64,000 nucleotides of DNA, from positions 221,501-285,500 of the forward strand of contig JBBBDQ010000447.1 of the NCBI GenBank assembly GCA_037127315.1. Direction: 5' to 3'. Origin of the DNA: Ascarosepion bandense. Its lineage: Eukaryota > Mollusca > Cephalopoda > Sepiida > Sepiidae. Position numbers and translations under genes: made by a program. The notes beneath the pieces were generated by a model that was not told the origin of the DNA, made no database searches, and saw nothing but the letters and a program-made list of their open reading frames with translations. Of this stretch, positions 21,490 through 32,795 are shown in pieces; position 1 is the first letter of the stretch, and each line of letters begins with the position of its first letter.

Positions 21490-21830
21490 TATATATATTG
21501 TAATTTTTTTATACAATGGTTTTTAAAAAAATAATATCACTACACAAAATTGTTCATGTTTCAGAACAAAGCTGTTCCACGTCAGGTGAGACGGTATAAT
21601 AAATGGTTAAAATGATTTATTTTGAAAAAATAAGATGAATTCATATTTATTTAGAAAATTAGGGAGAGGTAGTTGGTGGAAATGCAATAGGTGTGTCAAT
21701 ATTGTTCAATCAAAATTGAGAATTATGTAATCATGGAGATTTAATATTTGGGTTATGAAAGTGGGTAGGATAGCTTGGATCTAGGCACGTCATTTTTTAT
21801 TTTGTCTGGGTAAGATAAATAATGGGACTT
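21490..21830 (-). repeat. Single-arm repeat with degenerate hammerhead-like core
   Basis: Reverse-strand relative of 1,335-1,650 and 31,378-31,595. The minus strand reads TCACCTGACGTGGAACA, TTGTTCTGAAACATG and TGTGTAGTGATAT. A9 of the core is T, so it is probably inactive. Confidence 0.5.
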
Positions 21831-22239
21831 TAGATTTGTAAATAGATAGACAATAATTTTTAACAGGAGAGTGGATTTTAGGTTACTTTTTTGAACAATA
21901 GATTTTTTTACTACTATCTATGAGATTGTATGTTTAGGTCAGAATTAGGATTAAATAATTATGGTATACTTAGTTATATTGTATTAAGAACAACAATTAA
22001 CTATTGTGTGGGTCATTTATTTTATTAAAATAATTTTTTAGAGTATAAGTTATAAATTAACCATTGTAAATTATTAAATTTTAAAGAAAATTATTTTGTT
22101 AAGTACATAGTGGGACCAAACAATACGTAAATAGCTAAATAATTTTTAACAGCAAGTTGTATTTTTTTGTGTGTGTTTAGAATCAGGATTTGTATAATTA
22201 TGGTATACTAAGTGCTATGACCAAAAGGCCATAGAAAAA
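21831..22239. other. No gene recognised
   Basis: AT-rich. 'ggtatactaagt' at 22,202 repeats a string near 21,962. Ends at a gypsy LTR boundary. Confidence 0.4.
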
Positions 22240-22411
22240 TAACACGAACTCGGATATCAGGTTGTGTAGTATATTTTCGGGAAACGTATTACAAAGGTAA
22301 CTGACTCACTCATCCACTCACTCCGTGTCAACTCCTCAATTACTTTATACTCTGAGTGAGTAGCCATATTATAAAGGTGTTAACGAGTCTATTTGTAGGT
22401 AGGTCCACACA
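22240..22411 (-). repeat. Ty3/gypsy LTR, short variant
   Basis: Reads TGTGTGGACCTACC... on the minus strand immediately after a purine-rich tract (GAGAGGGGGTAT, about 22,412-22,424), the expected polypurine tract/LTR junction. Ends ...CGAGTTCGTGTT at 22,240. It shares both ends with the longer LTR at 22,895-23,584 but lacks its middle. Confidence 0.65.
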
Positions 22412-22836
22412 ATACCCCCTCTCAAGGCTTTTACTCTATAAAATAGTTTATAATTTTCCTGAAATTTAATACGTTTTCTTTTTGGGATTGATTGTTAAAG
22501 GCTCGGTAAATTTCCTCTTTCTCCACGACCTTTGTTGTTTGGGCGTATGTTGAGGGGGCTCGAGGTCAAAATGTGTCGTAAATGATCTCGAATGTTTCTT
22601 TCACTTCATCCATTTCATGCCGTTTTTTAATTTGATTAATGTGTCTTTTGTAAGTATGTCTTGTTCCCTGTAATATGTACACCATCTCGCCGATCCTTCT
22701 AGTGATCGTGCGATCCTCCCAGTACGGCATATTTTTTTGGAAACTTTTAAAGAAGATTTTCTGATCTGGGAGAAATAGTTTTTTTGGCAATCTTTTGGTC
22801 TTGCGTATTTTGACTGTTTGGGAATTAATTTGTTAA
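22412..22836 (-). pseudogene. Ty3/gypsy integrase C-terminus, second copy
   Basis: A 74-codon minus-strand frame (22,790-22,566) carries MPYWEDRTITRRIGEMVYIL and HTYKRHINQIKKRHEMD. This is the integrase C-terminal region that sets up the RRIG..Y.V and RH.NQL-type motifs of gypsy elements, and it repeats 23,870-23,700. It is cut off at 22,836 by an inverted repeat. Confidence 0.7.
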
Positions 22837-22894
22837 ACGGATATCATCCTCGTCGCCGAAGAGTCATAACACTGGAGTCGAGGATGATATCCGT
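22837..22894. repeat. Perfect 16-bp inverted repeat at gypsy junction
   Basis: ACGGATATCATCCTCG at 22,837-22,852 and its exact inverse at 22,879-22,894, with a 26-nt loop, sit exactly between two gypsy segments, next to the LTR end at 22,895. Confidence 0.9.
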
Positions 22895-23584
22895 ATAACA
22901 CGGACTCGGATATAAGGTTGAATAGTATATTCTCGGGAAACGTAGTCCAAAGGTAAACGTGGACTGGAGAGTACTTTCTCTCGCGGGCGTCCTGACTCAC
23001 TCATTCACTCACTCTGTGACTAATACTCAGTGACAGTATTTAGTCACCTCCCCACTTAAGGCAAAATGTGACACAAGGTTTTTTAATGTGGGTCTTTTGG
23101 GCCATATAGCCCAGCTAAAAATGTTTATCTATCTTTCCCCAGTCGAGATTTTACCCTTCAGCGGAAGCACGACTGGGTTAGTGCTCTCTGCCCGAAGGCA
23201 GAGAGCGCTCTCCACCCGAAGGTAGAGAGCTGACAATGTCAGTAGTAGCAGAGGCAAGTCTACTACTCAGTGACTATATTCACTAGCCTTCCCACGCAAG
23301 GCTGGATGTGACACATGGTCATTTTATTGTGGGTATTCCCGGCCATATAGCCGGGCCAAAAATATGTCTGTCTATTTTTACCGAGTCGTGGTTCTACCCT
23401 CCGGCGGAACCACGACTGGGTTTGTGCTCTCTGCTCGGAAGCAGAGAGCGCCCTCTACCGAAGGCAGAGTGCCGACAGTGTCAACAGTAGCAGAGGCAAG
23501 TCTACTACTCAGTGACTCCTCACTCAAAGTTGATGGCCATATTATAAAGGTGTGGACGAGTCTATTTGTAGGTAGGTTCCCACA
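22895..23584 (-). repeat. Ty3/gypsy LTR, long variant with internal duplication
   Basis: Starts TGTGGGAACCTACC on the minus strand next to a polypurine tract (GAGAGGGGGTAT, 23,585-23,597) and ends ...GAGTCCGTGTTAT at 22,895. It contains two tandem 240-242-bp units (CTCAGTGAC at about 23,026, 23,266 and 23,508), each with CATATAGCC(C/G)GGC..., a hairpin of the GCAGAGAGCG type and AGTAGCAGAGGCAAGTCTAC. Confidence 0.7.
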
Positions 23585-25720
23585 ATACCCCCTCTCATGC
23601 CTTTTACTCTGTAAAAGGGCTTATCATTTTCCTAACATTTCCTCTTTCTCCCAGACCTTTGTTGTTTGGGTGTATGCTGAGGGGGCTCGAGGTCAAAATG
23701 TGTCGTAAATGATCTCGATTGTTTCTTCCACTTCATCCTGTGTGCTGTTAGAATCCATTTCATGCCGTTTTTTAGTTTGATTAATGTCTCTTTTGTAGGT
23801 ATGTCTAGGTCCCTGTATTACATATACCATCAAGCCGATCATTCTAGTGATCGTTCCCTGCTCCCTGTACGGTATATTCTTTGGGAAAACTTTTAAAGAA
23901 GATTTCCTGTCTTGGGAGAAATCGTTTGTTTGGTTATTTTTGGTACTTTTTCGGACTTACATATTTTTGACTGTCTGGGAATTAATTTGTCAAACACGGG
24001 TCTCACCTTTCTGGCAAACATGGTTTTTACAGGTGAGCCAGTTGATGGTGTATTCGGGTTCGGCGTTATGCGATAAACTTGTAAAAACTACTGTCATGCT
24101 ATGTTGGTAGTAGTTCCTTGAGCTTTTTTAAATACTCTTTTAAGCGTGTCCACGAACCTTTCTGCTTGACCATTTGATCTGGGATGGTATTGTGGTGTAG
24201 TTATGTGTTTGAATTGGAAAATGTCGTAAAAATACTTAAATTCTACTGACGTAACTGTGTACCATTGTCGCTGACAACGCAGTCCACTACTCCAAATCTC
24301 GCAAACAGTTCATGTAGAAAACTAATTGTTACAGCGGTTGTGGGTCACTTGCATCTTAAGACCTCCGGCCACTTGGAGTCACTGTCAACAACGATTAAGT
24401 AATAATTATGGTCAATCGGCCCAGCAAAGTCAATATGTGGCCAAGGTTGGTCCGTTTTTGTCCAGGTTTTGAAAGAGGTAGTTGGTGTTTTGGCTACCAA
24501 GGCGCATCCTCTGCATGTGTTAATCATTTCTATTATGTCCTTGTCCATCGCAGGTCAGAAGACGGAACTCCGCACGAGACTCTTCATACGGTTTCTACCG
24601 GGGTGTCCTCCGTGGAAGTCTTGTAAAATTCGGTTCTGTAATTTCTTTGCAATTACTACTCTTTCGCTGTATAATAAGACATTGTCACATAGTGAGTAGA
24701 CGCCGACATGCTATTATGTTTTGTTGTGCTTTTACGTTTTATCTCCCAAATAAAATCATCTTCTAGAGCTTCGTTTTTGATTTCCGACAATGTTACAGAT
24801 AGATCCCGGACGGTATTCGCTGTTATTGATTTTATTTAAAAGTCTGAACGAAGAGCTGCTATAACTGAGTCTTTAAGTGGTTGACTTTGATTAGCGATTA
24901 CTCTAGATAGACCATCAGCATAGCCAATTTTATTCGTTGGTAAATACACTAATTTAAAATTATAGTTGAGAAGGATGGTACCCCATCTCAAAAGTATATT
25001 TGCCGTATAAACCGGTTATCCTTTTTTTGGGTCAAAATTTAGTTAATAATGATTTATGATCGGTCTGTAAATTTAAAAACCTTCCGTGCAGATATCTGTG
25101 AAATTTTGTTACCGGAAAATGATACTGAGGGCTTCTTTTTCAATTTGGCTGTACGCTTTTTTCTGCGGGTAGCATCGTTCTTGACGTGTGTGTTACGGGG
25201 GTTTATTTGCACCCGTCTAGCATAAGATAGAGGATACACGCTCCGATACCGTACGAGCTAGCAGGCCACAATTATATCTAATGGGGGTTGAAGTGAGTCA
25301 GAAATAATTCTGATGTTCATATACTTTTTATTTTTTCAAAAGCTGACTGACACTCAGTTGTTCAGTTCTAAATTTTCTCTTTTTTTAACAATTCATTCAG
25401 TGGAGCGCGTAACTCATGCATGTTTTTATGAATATTTGGTAATAGTTGGCAAGTCCAAGAAAACTTTGGAGCTCGTTGACTTTTTTGGAGAAGGCATATT
25501 TTTGATAGATTCTGCCCGCTGTGGGTCAGGCCATCTTCTATTCTTGCTAATGATATGTCCGAGATACCTTATTTCATTCATATAAAAATCACGTATTGAT
25601 TCTTTTGTCTTGAACCCGAAATGCTGAATTCTCTCAAAAAGCTTGTGGATCTGTTTGCGATGATCCTCGGCAGATTAGCTTGCTATTAAAATGTCATCTA
25701 CTCTTTTACAGTTAGATCAA
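23585..25720 (-). pseudogene. Ty3/gypsy pol remnant (RT end, RNase H, integrase)
   Basis: On the minus strand, from 25,620: an RT C-terminal segment (IQHFGFKTKES, YLGHIISKN), an RNase H segment (AYSQIEKEALSIIF, then LLRWGTILLNYNFKLVYLPT, KIGYADGLSR; about 25,180-24,870), the integrase H2C2 end and core start (CRGCALVAK, PWPHIDFAGPID, YYLIVVDSDSKWPEV; 24,548-24,345) and the integrase C-terminus (about 23,960-23,700). Order RT-RH-IN is that of Ty3/gypsy. Many frameshifts and stops. The 5' half (gag, protease, most of RT, 5' LTR) is missing; at about 25,720 it meets a LINE end. Confidence 0.85.
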
Positions 25721-25724
25721 CCAA

Positions 25725-26060
25725 ATGCAGGCGACAATTCTACTCCAGTAGCTTTTTATCTCGCGCTTCTCGTCTGTGGAATGCCCTTCTATATACTTGC
25801 TTTCCCGATGGCTATAACCTCCAGGAATTTAAATGCAAAGTCAATTCCCATCTCTTATCCACTTAACTCCAGCCAGTGTATCTTGTTCGTTTCCTTTTTC
25901 TTTACCTTCGCAACTGTCTTCACTCCTATGTTTACACCCTTATCTTGCCCTTTTCCTGACACCCGCTGTAACTGGCTCGTCTTCTCTTCACTTTCCTCAT
26001 TTTACTCTGTTAAATATCACCCTGCATATCAGTGGTGGTACCGCCTTGCTTGGAGTGAAA
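25725..26060 (+). pseudogene. CR1/jockey-like LINE, 3' end
   Basis: The frame starting near 25,725 reads into FYLALLVCGMP- and RLWNALLY-type text in shifted frames, matching the FSRTSRLWNSLP motif of related copies. A ~150-bp 3' UTR follows, with the tail CACCCTGCATATCAGTGG, TACCGCCTTGCTTGGAGTG. It abuts the truncated gypsy element. Confidence 0.65.
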
Positions 26061-26254
26061 AGCTTAAAATATATATATTTGTGTATTTAGGCAAGGTGTT
26101 TGTGTGTGTGTCTGACTGTCTGTATGTCTTTTATACAAATACACAATTATTATTCGATTCTCACCAAACTTAAAGCAAATATTTTTTAGGCTTCCGATCA
26201 GGTCATAGGCTACTTATTGTTTCCGGTTTACCCCCACCCCCATGTTGAAAAAAA

Positions 26255-26539
26255 AAAGCAATAGCTATTTCCAGTTAAAGCGAAACCGTAGACTGAAAGA
26301 AAAATTAATGGATCTAAGTTAAATTTTCATTTCCTGGTATTGATATCAAATAAAATTTTTTTCGTCGTAAACTGAATTTTGAAGGCTAAATAAGTCCTTT
26401 GTGTAAATGGTATCATGGCTGAGACTAAGAACTACAGTTATACCTACTTAGAGCCAAACCCGAAGTAAAAACTAAAATAAAAGGGCTGAAAAAATACAGA
26501 CATACAGGCAGATAAACAGACACACAAACATCTTGCTTT

Positions 26540-26572
<33 letters not shown>

Positions 26573-26887
26573 TATCGATTTTCTGCACTATTGTAAGAAC
26601 TGCAACCTTGAAATTTCTGAATTTCGTTTCTTATGTCTTTGTCTATGAGTGTATCAAATTTGATTAAAATCGGACCACTCCTTCTATAACACGATTTTTA
26701 CGATTATCGATTTTCGATATTTATCGGGGGTACCTCGACACAAAACCTAGCTAAGAACATTTGTAAACGCTTATAGTACAACTGTGTAAATTTCCAAGAA
26801 AATCGGTTCAGCCGTTTCGTAGTCTCTAGGTAAGGGACACAGACACACAGACCCACAGACAAAGTTCCATTTATAAATAAGTTTGAT
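26255..26887 (-). mobile_element. Helitron-like element, copy 2 (3' end missing)
   Basis: Shares the body with copy 1 from GCAATAGCTATTTCCAGTTA to the right end AAATAAGTTTGA. The hairpin/CTAG end is replaced by unrelated sequence at about 26,255. Confidence 0.65.
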
Positions 26888-27304
26888 TACGATAAATCAT
26901 ATATTAATTGGATACCCGTGTTTGTATATATGTCTCTGTTCTTTCTAGAAATATATTTAAACGCAAATCTATATTGACATCGAATTCTCAATCATTTTAA
27001 ATTAAAGTTAATTATTACGACATTTCGGCTTTTGTACGCTCCGGCCTTCTTCAGCTGCTAAGAATTTCGAACCGAGACCTTATTATGATCACTGGGGTGT
27101 ATCCTTCTCATTCCAGGTGTGAAGTCAGTTCTGGTTGCCATGTAGTATTCTCCCTTTAACTTAAGTCTCTAAGTTATTTGTTCACCATTGCTGTAGTCTG
27201 TGTAAATACTACCTCATCTCAGAAGTATAGATAATTACTTATGAAATGATGTCTCGGTAAAATCTGTATATTTCAATAAAAGGAATATTAATAATAATAA
27301 TAAA

Positions 27305-27350
<46 letters not shown>

Positions 27351-27699
27351 TATGGGCGGATGAATTATAGCAATCGTAAGCGCATTTTAGGATTTTTTTT
27401 CCATTTAATATGATGAGATACATGTTTTAGGTAGAACATGCCAGAGTTTCATAAATTCCGTTGCATTTAAATGATATAATCACGCAATTCCCTGAACTTA
27501 TTAAAAGTTTCATATTTATATAATTTAAATGCATGAACATAAATTAGTTTTATTTCCATACTGTGAAGATCTCAATATATTTTCGTCAATGTAAATTCGT
27601 ACCGGTAACGAAAATTTTATGTTAATAACGTTCAATTCTAGTTAATTCACGTCATCATGCACCAACATTGAGCAACTTGGATTGCACTTTATATTCATA
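26888..27699. other. No gene recognised; (AAT)n tract
   Basis: Contains an (AAT)n microsatellite at about 27,288-27,349 and, on the minus strand near 27,015-27,065, a CTGAAGAAGGCC...AGCCGAAATG motif like those near PLE ends. Otherwise unclassified. Confidence 0.4.
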
Positions 27700-28470
27700 C
27701 ACAGGGCGTCCCTAAATTCTGGGCACATAAGAAATCTGATGAATGATATTTTTACATCCAAAGATTAAATATGTTCTTGTTGAAAGAATAAAGTTGCAAG
27801 AATACATGTCATTGTGGAGCCGTCTGAAATTGTACGAGCACGATGTCACAAGTCATCATGACAGAGATGATTGGGTGCGTTGAACATAAAAGCTTATGGG
27901 TCGTCTCACAGAAACTGTAAAGAAGTTTCGTTCAGCATAGTTGAAATCTGTACCACAAGATGGTACAAATGTTGAACAAACACAAATCATAGTGAGCAGG
28001 TGTTAGTAAAAGGGATTGTCTAACTGCCCTAGCAGACAGGTAAAATCAACTGTTATCTATGCATCTATAGGAACGAGATAGAATAGCCAACATGGCGTCC
28101 TTAAGAAAGGAAAGCAGAGGTGATCTCATTAACTATCTATTTTATCCATGCACAGATTATACATTGTTTTGTTGAAAAAACAAAAAAAAAAAAAAAAACA
28201 GAACTGATCCATTTTTTTTTCTAGGGTATGCTAAAGAATAAACTGTAGACAGTAAAAATCCCAGATGCAAAACAGTTGATTGAATGCATAAAAGATGAAA
28301 ATGGTAAAATTAATAGCAAAGTCGAACTATTGCATCGAGTTCATGAGAATTTTCCAGAGCGCATCAACCTTTGCATCACGAATCAGTGAAACCATATTTG
28401 AGAGGATTTTTGTGAATATTTCAATTAAACAAAATGTTGCTGAAATTTAATTTCTTCAAAACATAGATAA
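27700..28470 (+). pseudogene. mariner-like transposon remnant
   Basis: Starts with ACAGGGCGTCCCTAAATTCT, a mariner-type terminus. Near 28,255-28,395 the plus strand spells KQLIECIKDENGKI, ELLHRVHENFPERINLCI and a decayed NHI-type ending, as at the C-terminus of mariner transposases. The 3' 40 bp (GTTGCTGAAATTTAATTTCT) recur inverted at 29,345-29,400. The catalytic core is not recognisable. Confidence 0.55.
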
Positions 28471-28471
28471 T

Positions 28472-28476
<5 letters not shown>

Positions 28477-28529
<53 letters not shown>
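28477..28529. repeat. (TA)n microsatellite
   Basis: About 53 bp TA repeat between mariner and Helitron-like remnants. Confidence 0.95.
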
Positions 28530-28532
<3 letters not shown>

Positions 28533-28916
28533 CCGTATAGGTCGGCGTTGCTCGGGTGTAATGAGAGCTTTAAAACTAATCCATGGTCCTGGAGCTCAGA
28601 CTCTTTGGACGTTGGCACGAAACACTAAAAAGCAATAGTTATTTTCAGTTAAAGCGAAACCGTAGACTGAAAGAAAAATGAAAAGATCTCAGTCAAATTT
28701 TCATTTCCTGGTATCGATATCAAATCAGATTTTTTCGTCGTAAACTGAATTTTGAAGGCTAAATAAGTCCTCTGAGTAAATGGTATCATGGCTGAGATTA
28801 AGAACTACACTTATACCTACTTAGAGCCAAACCCGAAGCAAAAACTAAAATAAAAGGGCTGTAAAAAATACAGACATACAGGAAGATAATCAGACACACA
28901 CACAAACATCTTGCCT

Positions 28917-28949
<33 letters not shown>

Positions 28950-29252
28950 TATATATCATCGATTTTCTGCACAATTGTAAGAACTGCATCCTTGAAACTT
29001 CTGAATACCGTTTCTTATGTCTTTTTCTATGAGTGTATCAACTTTGATTAAAATCGGACCACTCCTTCTATAACCCGATTTTTTTCAATTATCGATTTTC
29101 GATATTTTTCTGGGGTACCTCGACACAAAACCTAGCTAAGAACACTCGCAGACGCTTAAAGTACAACTGTTAAATTTTCAAGAAAATCGGTTCAGCCGTT
29201 TCGGAGTCTATAGGTGATGGGAACACACACACAGAGACAAACTTCCATTTAT
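28530..29252 (-). mobile_element. Helitron-like element, copy 3
   Basis: Full body with the CGGCGTTGCTCGGG hairpin region, altered at the terminal CTAG, and an internal (TA)n at about 28,917-28,956. The right end is lost into (TA)n after CAAACTTCCATTTAT. Confidence 0.7.
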
Positions 29253-29311
<59 letters not shown>

Positions 29312-29313
29312 AT
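29253..29313. repeat. (TA)n microsatellite
   Basis: TA tract, nearly 60 bp, with one CA interruption. Confidence 0.95.
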
Positions 29314-29402
29314 TATACAGGGTGTGTTCTGTAGGACTGGAACTAGACAAAAATGTATGTTTTGAAGAAATTAAATTTTCAGCATCATTTTGTTGAATTG
29401 AA
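29314..29402 (-). mobile_element. mariner-like terminus
   Basis: ACAGGGTGTGTTCTGTAGGA at 29,317, and an inverse match to the 3' end at 28,430-28,470. Confidence 0.5.
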
Positions 29403-29439
29403 ATATATATATTTCAATCCTGGCTATCTTAAAGCCTGA

Positions 29440-29735
29440 TCGTACACTCTGGAAGAATGGAAGGCTTTGAAAAAACAGTACTTACTCTAGCATCTAGGCA
29501 TCGTTCATTCAGTAATAAATTAGAACACTCGTAAGTACTGGCGTATATTTACAAGGTTTTCACACGTTAAACATCTGTCTTCTTCTACTGAACACCCATA
29601 GCTCAGAGGTAGAATCGCCGACTGATGTCAATCCAGTCGGGTTTCAATCCTGGCTACAAAGCAATCGGATGTCTAACCGTACTGATGAGCTGTGATACAG
29701 CGAGACAGATCTATCTGCAGATGACTATACATATG
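29440..29735 (+). repeat. tRNA-type SINE (family 2), best copy
   Basis: Shares the full unit with 7,660-7,945. A-box-like TAGCTCAGAGG and B-box-like GGGTTTCAATCC lie about 45 bp apart. Ends GTGATACAGCGAGACAGATC, then (TA)n. Confidence 0.75.
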
Positions 29736-29781
<46 letters not shown>

Positions 29782-30002
29782 GACTTTAAATAAGGCCTCG
29801 ATATTTTTCAACAGATGGCGTACCCAGAACTGTATGTGTGTAGTTTAAGATTTTCACGCATCTGTAAGGAATTACTATAAGCAACATTAAAATTAACTAT
29901 ATATATATATATATTACACTGAGGTGTAAAAAACTCAATTTTCCATAGCTTTTAACATGTCGGATTTCTTGCAAAAGAATGTGTATGTGTATTTATATGA
30001 AA

Positions 30003-30230
30003 CTAGCAATATAGCCCGGCGTTGCTCGGGTGTAATGAAAGCTTTAAAACTAATCCATGGTCCTGGAACTCAGACTCAGCCTAAATAATATTTGTGTAAA
30101 GTTTGGTGAGAATCGGATAAAAATTGTGGATTTTTATAAAGGACATACAGACAGATAACCAGACACACACACAAACATCTTGTTTGTTATATATATATAT
30201 TATCGATTTTTTGCCCTATTGCAAGAACAG
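30003..30230 (-). mobile_element. Helitron-like element, copy 4 (internally deleted)
   Basis: Keeps the ACTAGCAATATAGCCCGGCG end and the body to CAGACTCAG, then a different ~130-bp inner segment and TATCGATTTTTTGCCC. Truncated where a PLE terminal repeat begins at 30,231. Confidence 0.65.
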
Positions 30231-30575
30231 TGTTGACATAAAACTCCGCTTGGCAATGGTAATAGTTACCAAAAATAATAAACACAGTTCTCAAATTTGC
30301 AATGCGGTTTTATGACGTCACACCGCGTGATAGCGCGAAATGACAACACAAAATAAAATCGTCGGTGATGGTGGATATTATTCTATTACAGTTTAAATAA
30401 CCTCTCTGAAGATGGCTCATGTGAGCCGAAAGCTTATAAGCAAATTGATAAAAAAATTATCCAAATGTTGGATAATTTTGGTCTTTATTTTCAACTGAAA
30501 TTAAAGCCAAAATACGACGTTTAGAACGGCTCATGATAAAACATAATAGACATTCATTGTCTCTTAGATTTAACA

Positions 30576-30576
<1 letters not shown>
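30231..30576 (+). mobile_element. PLE family A terminal repeat with 116-bp inversion
   Basis: 30,347-30,576 matches the terminal repeat and ORF start at 39,660-39,926 (GTCGGTGATGGTGGAT, CTCTGAAG, GGCTCATGTGAGCCGAAAGC, then the MAHVSRKL-type frame, here broken). The preceding 30,231-30,346 matches 39,545-39,657 but in inverted orientation. Ends at (TA)n like every other copy. Confidence 0.8.
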
Positions 30577-30619
<43 letters not shown>

Positions 30620-30660
30620 GGAAAAATATATATATATTCCATTTTTTAAGGAGTAATTTT

Positions 30661-30763
30661 TCGCTACCCAGGTTTCTACCATGAGTGGTGCCTTCAGGTG
30701 ATTTTTAATAGTTATTAAAATTCACCTGAAGACACCACTCATGGTTGAAACCTCGGTAGTGAA
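30661..30763. repeat. Inverted pair of hammerhead-like motifs
   Basis: Two arms (30,661-30,702 and 30,721-30,763) are near reverse complements across ATTAAAA-rich sequence. The plus arm reads helix I TTCAC, CTGAAGA, helix II ACC-loop-GGT, GAA, helix III ACC/GGT, cleavage triplet GUA, helix I GTGAA. The minus arm has A9 changed to G. Confidence 0.55.
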
Positions 30764-30878
30764 ATAACTTGTTTAAGAATAGAAACTATTCAAAAGATCT
30801 ACAATATATGGAACACATTTTAATACAAATGTGTACTGGTCTAACTCTAATATGACTAAAAACTAAGTATTAAACAAT

Positions 30879-30923
<45 letters not shown>

Positions 30924-30939
30924 GTATTGTAAGAAAGTT

Positions 30940-31370
30940 ATGGAACACGTAGGTTTTAATCCCACTGTTCATGCATTTACTTTTATGAAGAGTGCTCAAT
31001 ACAATGTAGAGCTTCATATTGTAATGTTTGTTACAATGGTTTATAAAAGCATAATATATCACTACACAAAAATTTTCACGTTTCGGAGTTAATAAGTTTA
31101 TAATAAAGTGATAAGTTTAAATAAAAAATAAATGGTGAGAACGATTTATTTTAGGGAATATGAGTTGTAAGTGAATGTGGTGTGAATGTTGTACAATTTA
31201 CCCGGGAGTTTGTAGCCCTAGTGATATTTGGAATTTACTTTTAACATTTATTTTTCATTTAAACTTATCACCAGATGAAGGGCAAACGTAGCTCCGAAAC
31301 GCGAAAATTTTTGTGCAGTGATACTATGCTTTTAGAAATCATTGTAACGAACATTACAATATATATATAT
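30940..31370. mobile_element. Foldback element C with hammerhead-like arm
   Basis: Left arm about 31,015-31,140 and right arm about 31,235-31,366 are inverse (TATTGTAATG end, GGTTTATAAAAGCATA). The right arm holds TATCAC, CAGATGA, GGGC/GCTC, CGAAAC and GTGATAC; U4 is A and 16.1 is C, so probably inactive. The left arm has lost the helix II block. (TA)n flanks both sides. Confidence 0.55.
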
Positions 31371-31377
31371 ATATATA

Positions 31378-31595
31378 GTTTTGACATACCTAAACGCATT
31401 TCCTCCAACCACGACACCCTAATTTTCTAAGTAAACATGAATTCATCTTATATGTTCCAAAATAAACCCTTTTCACCATTTATTTTGACATATCACCTGA
31501 AGAGGAACATTTCTGTCCCTAAACATGAAAATGTTTGTGTAGTGATATTATGTTTTTATAAACCAATTTAATCACAAAACTACAATATATATGTC
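31378..31595 (+). repeat. Single-arm repeat with hammerhead-like core
   Basis: Helix I ATATCAC/GTGATAT is perfect over 7 bp at 31,490-31,548, with CTGAAGA present; the conserved GAA has become TAA in this copy. Same family as 1,335-1,650 and 21,490-21,830. Confidence 0.5.
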
Positions 31596-31884
31596 AGATT
31601 AAATAAATTACAAACATTGTCTCTGCTTACTTTTAATAAAATCCGTTCATACTCACGGATAATCTTTCGCATATTATAATAAAAAATGTCAGAAATGAGC
31701 TGTAAGTTTGACAGATGTCATTATCATTAATTTCTCAATGTCCCAAGTACTTTCAATCTCTTTCTGAGATCATCTTCAGGGGTGTGAGTTATGGTAATAA
31801 AAAATAACTACAAATTGTGTTGCTAAAAATTACTGTAATTTTTTCCTGCTACAAATATAACGGTTGACAAATTGCTAGCGTTCA
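31596..31884. other. No feature recognised
   Basis: Unclassified AT-rich sequence. Confidence 0.4.
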
Positions 31885-32183
31885 TTCAGTCAGTCAGTTA
31901 AGTGCCATATGTGATACATGATTGGGCGATCATGTCTCGAAAGACATGGGCAGAAGATTATCTCGCAGTAGGTTGCCATTGCTTTCTGCGGTAGACTGAT
32001 TGCCAGCCAAGGCTATAGAACCCAGTCTGTCCTGCTATTTAACCCATAACTGGAAGGAAGAGACGGATTAATACCTTTCCCAAGGGTATTTGCGCGTAAG
32101 TGAATACAGTGGATTCAAATGGAATTCAAAATCGGCTCCCCGGTTTCACGTTGCGAGCCGATATCCACTGTACCGCAACGCAA
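31885..32183 (-). repeat. tRNA-type SINE (family 1), full length
   Basis: Complete minus-strand copy, from CAGTCAGTCAGTTAAGTGCC through GCGCGTAAGTGAAT to the head (CGAGCCGATATCCACTG plus strand). The B-box region is damaged (ATTCAAAATCGGC). Confidence 0.8.
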
Positions 32184-32219
32184 GAATAGTGAAAATTATC
32201 CAAAATGGAATTTTTTTAT

Positions 32220-32399
32220 ATGTTGTAATGTCATGGTCATGCACGTGTTAAAGTATGGAAAACTGTTCTTTTTACAAACATTTTAGAACATTACTACAAA
32301 ATTCATAGCTGATCCTATTAATTGACAGATTAAGATTTTTAATGAATATTGACTCGAGAATCTGTAGTTTGTTTTGTCGTTTTCTTGGTGTAGGATAGT

Positions 32400-32482
<83 letters not shown>

Positions 32483-32615
32483 TTCAAGTATTGTTGGAAT
32501 AATATTCCTTGTCCAAAGGAACACTATTTTTAAAAAAGTGATCAATACAAAAGTTAATAATATTATTTATTCATAAATTATAACATGCATATGTTATCCA
32601 TGTTATAATTTATGA

Positions 32616-32660
<45 letters not shown>

Positions 32661-32669
32661 GAACAGGCC

Positions 32670-32731
<62 letters not shown>

Positions 32732-32741
32732 TGAACAGATT

Positions 32742-32795
<54 letters not shown>

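Noticed and set aside
22837..22894. Rho-independent terminator
   Set aside because: The strong hairpin has no following T-run and the context is eukaryotic; it sits at a retroelement junction.
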